This document shows positions 6,830 to 7,855 of a stretch of DNA of 7,855 nt, piece by piece. This DNA comes from Lentisphaeria bacterium (GTDB lineage Bacteria; Verrucomicrobiota; Lentisphaeria; Victivallales; UBA1829). The first letter of the stretch is position 1. Each line of letters begins with the position of its first letter. Location of the stretch: contig DXVA01000204.1 of assembly GCA_019408975.1 (NCBI GenBank), positions 1-7,855 on the forward strand, in the 5' to 3' direction. Below the pieces are notes generated by a model that was given only the letters and a program-made list of their open reading frames with translations, was not told where the DNA came from and did not search any database. Both the position numbers and the translations under genes were made by a program.

Positions 6830-7720
6830 ATGAATCTCGATTGGAATCATCTGGAAGTCAGAATCGTCTCTGCCGGGTACTCCCTGTGGGAGAGCGGCGT
6901 ACCGTGTTCCAAAACATGGATCAGGCGCGTCATTCCCGATAACGACCTCTGGATTTTCGACACGGGGAAATGCTCCATGCAGATGGTCGGCGGAAAAACA
7001 AAACTGAACAAGGATTCCATCATATGGATGCGCCCCGGTCATATCTACAACGTCACGCAGGACCCCGATGATCCGATCGGGCACACCTACATCCACTTCG
7101 ACCTGATCGACTCTCTCGGCAGCCATTTCTTCCCGACGCCGGAACAAATGCCGGAAACGCTCCACAGTTTCAATATCCCCCAATGGCGGCAGATGGGGCA
7201 GAATATCGTCCGCATCATGACTCTCGGCAACTCCATCGAACGCAATCCGCAGTGTTTCCCGCACGGATGCAGGAACGAAGATAAATTTGCCGTAGCCTCA
7301 GCCATGCTCAAGGCGCTTCTGATGTCGATTGACTTTTATAACATACTCAATATGAAAGAAGAGGAAAAAGCCGTCAACCACAGCGCCGCGACAGCGCTTC
7401 ATGCCGCCATGTATATCGAGGAGACTTCCAATCATTTTCTCGAAGTCGGCAGACTTGCGAAAAAATTCGGCTTGAGCAGAAACCGGTTCACGAAAATCTT
7501 CACAGACTACTGGCAGATTTCCCCGCAGGAATATCTGATCAATTACAGGATCAGCCACGCGAAGAATCTGCTGGTGAACACGGCGCAGACCATCGGAGAG
7601 ATCGCCGCGCGCCTGGGGTATTCCGATCACTATTTCTTCGCCCGTCAGTTCAAAACGAAAACAGGCTTTTCCCCGGGTGCTTTCCGCAAGGAACGCAGCA
7701 AGGAAATCAACTCGGATTAA
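6830..7720 (+). CDS. AraC-family transcriptional regulator
   Basis: This is a 296-residue protein with a cupin-like sensor and a C-terminal double helix-turn-helix DNA-binding domain. The N-terminal part (about 30-95) has the beta-rich pattern of AraC sugar-sensing domains, including WMRPGHIYNVTQ (66-77) and HTYIHFDLID (85-94). The first HTH lies at about 205-227 (VGRLAKKFGLSRNRFTKIF), followed by the linker helix with PQEYLINYRISHAKNLL (232-248). The second HTH is at about 254-276 (IGEIAARLGYSDHYFFARQF) and ends with the conserved GFSPGAFRK. The ATG at 6830 has AAGG 8 bases before it. An in-frame TTG at 6773, directly after the oxidoreductase stop, is a poorer start. It likely senses a sugar related to the symporter's substrate and regulates the divergent promoters. 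Both targets and ligand are inferred from position only. Confidence 0.93.
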   Translation: MNLDWNHLEVRIVSAGYSLWESGVPCSKTWIRRVIPDNDLWIFDTGKCSMQMVGGKTKLNKDSIIWMRPGHIYNVTQDPDDPIGHTYIHFDLIDSLGSHFFPTPEQMPETLHSFNIPQWRQMGQNIVRIMTLGNSIERNPQCFPHGCRNEDKFAVASAMLKALLMSIDFYNILNMKEEEKAVNHSAATALHAAMYIEETSNHFLEVGRLAKKFGLSRNRFTKIFTDYWQISPQEYLINYRISHAKNLLVNTAQTIGEIAARLGYSDHYFFARQFKTKTGFSPGAFRKERSKEINSD

Positions 7721-7758
7721 TCAGATACAACGATATCTCAAAACAGGAGGTCAGGATC
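7721..7758 (+). promoter_or_regulatory. Short gap with strong ribosome binding site
   Basis: The 38 bp between the AraC stop and the next ATG contain AGGAGGT (7745-7751) 7 bases before the ATG at 7759. This is the best ribosome site in the window. No promoter or terminator is seen, so translation of the next gene from the same transcript is plausible. Confidence 0.65.
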
Positions 7759-7855
7759 ATGAGAAGTAAGAACAATCCAACAATTGAACAATCTAACAAT
7801 TCAACAACTCAACATCTGAATAAACGTTCCCCCATTCCTTCTTACTTCAAAATTC
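7759..7855 (+). CDS. Partial gene start, possibly a pseudopilin-type (prepilin-like) protein
   Basis: Only 32 codons are inside the window, and the frame is open to the right edge. The ATG has a near-perfect ribosome site 7 bases upstream. The peptide begins MRSKNNPTIEQSNN and continues to KRSPIPSYFKI; it is polar and rich in Asn, Gln, Ser and Thr, then turns basic. In Lentisphaerota, genes beside AraC regulators and carbohydrate genes often encode proteins with a type II pseudopilin N-terminus (F-T-L-I-E-L-L), preceded by a basic leader. The basic end here would fit such a leader, but the diagnostic segment is not in the window. It might instead be a different small or secreted protein. That it is a gene is fairly likely; the product is a guess. 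Confidence 0.5.
   Translation, partial: MRSKNNPTIEQSNNSTTQHLNKRSPIPSYFKI
7771..7818 (+). repeat. Imperfect 8-bp tandem repeat, six units
   Basis: Six consecutive octamers start with AACA and mostly read AACAATYN: aacaatcc, aacaattg, aacaatct, aacaattc, aacaactc and aacatctg. They lie in the first codons of the partial gene at 7759. As 8 is not a multiple of 3, gain or loss of one unit would shift the reading frame. Confidence 0.8.

Noticed and set aside
5641..6831. Minus-strand open frame of 396 codons
   Set aside because: It covers the oxidoreductase gene in antisense, and the plus-strand frame shows all the signature motifs of a known family.
7771..7818. CRISPR-like array
   Set aside because: The units are only 8 bp and contiguous without spacers, so this is a simple tandem repeat.

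Overview
The window most likely comes from a Lentisphaerota-type bacterium (Victivallis or a relative), or another member of the wider PVC group. This is an inference from gene content, not a database match. The evidence is an over-long sodium:solute symporter, a large GH78-type protein, a Gfo/Idh/MocA oxidoreductase, an AraC regulator and the start of what looks like a pseudopilin-type protein, all packed together in moderately GC-rich DNA.

Layout. Positions 1-2722 (minus strand) hold the N-terminal 907 codons of an alpha-L-rhamnosidase-like (GH78-type) protein whose 3' end lies outside the window. Positions 2723-2960 are a 238-bp gap with two clear inverted repeats and a good sigma70-like promoter for the GH78 gene. 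Positions 2961-5273 (minus) encode a 770-residue sodium:solute symporter. Positions 5274-5724 are an AT-rich divergent control region. Positions 5725-6771 (plus) encode a Gfo/Idh/MocA oxidoreductase, followed after 58 bp by an AraC-family regulator (6830-7720). After another 38 bp comes a short partial gene (7759-7855) with a very good ribosome binding site and an octamer tandem repeat in its first codons.

How the genes may work together. They read as a small sugar or glycoside uptake and processing locus. The symporter would import a sugar or small glycoside with Na+. The GH78-type protein has no signal peptide and would act in the cytoplasm. The oxidoreductase would oxidise or epimerise a sugar or cyclitol using NAD(P). 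The AraC protein, with its cupin-like sensor domain, would control the divergent promoters. No substrate can be read from the sequence. The main surprise is that the GH78-type protein seems to have lost the usual catalytic motifs of its family, so rhamnosidase activity should not be assumed.

No rRNA, tRNA, CRISPR array, transposase or insertion sequence was seen.
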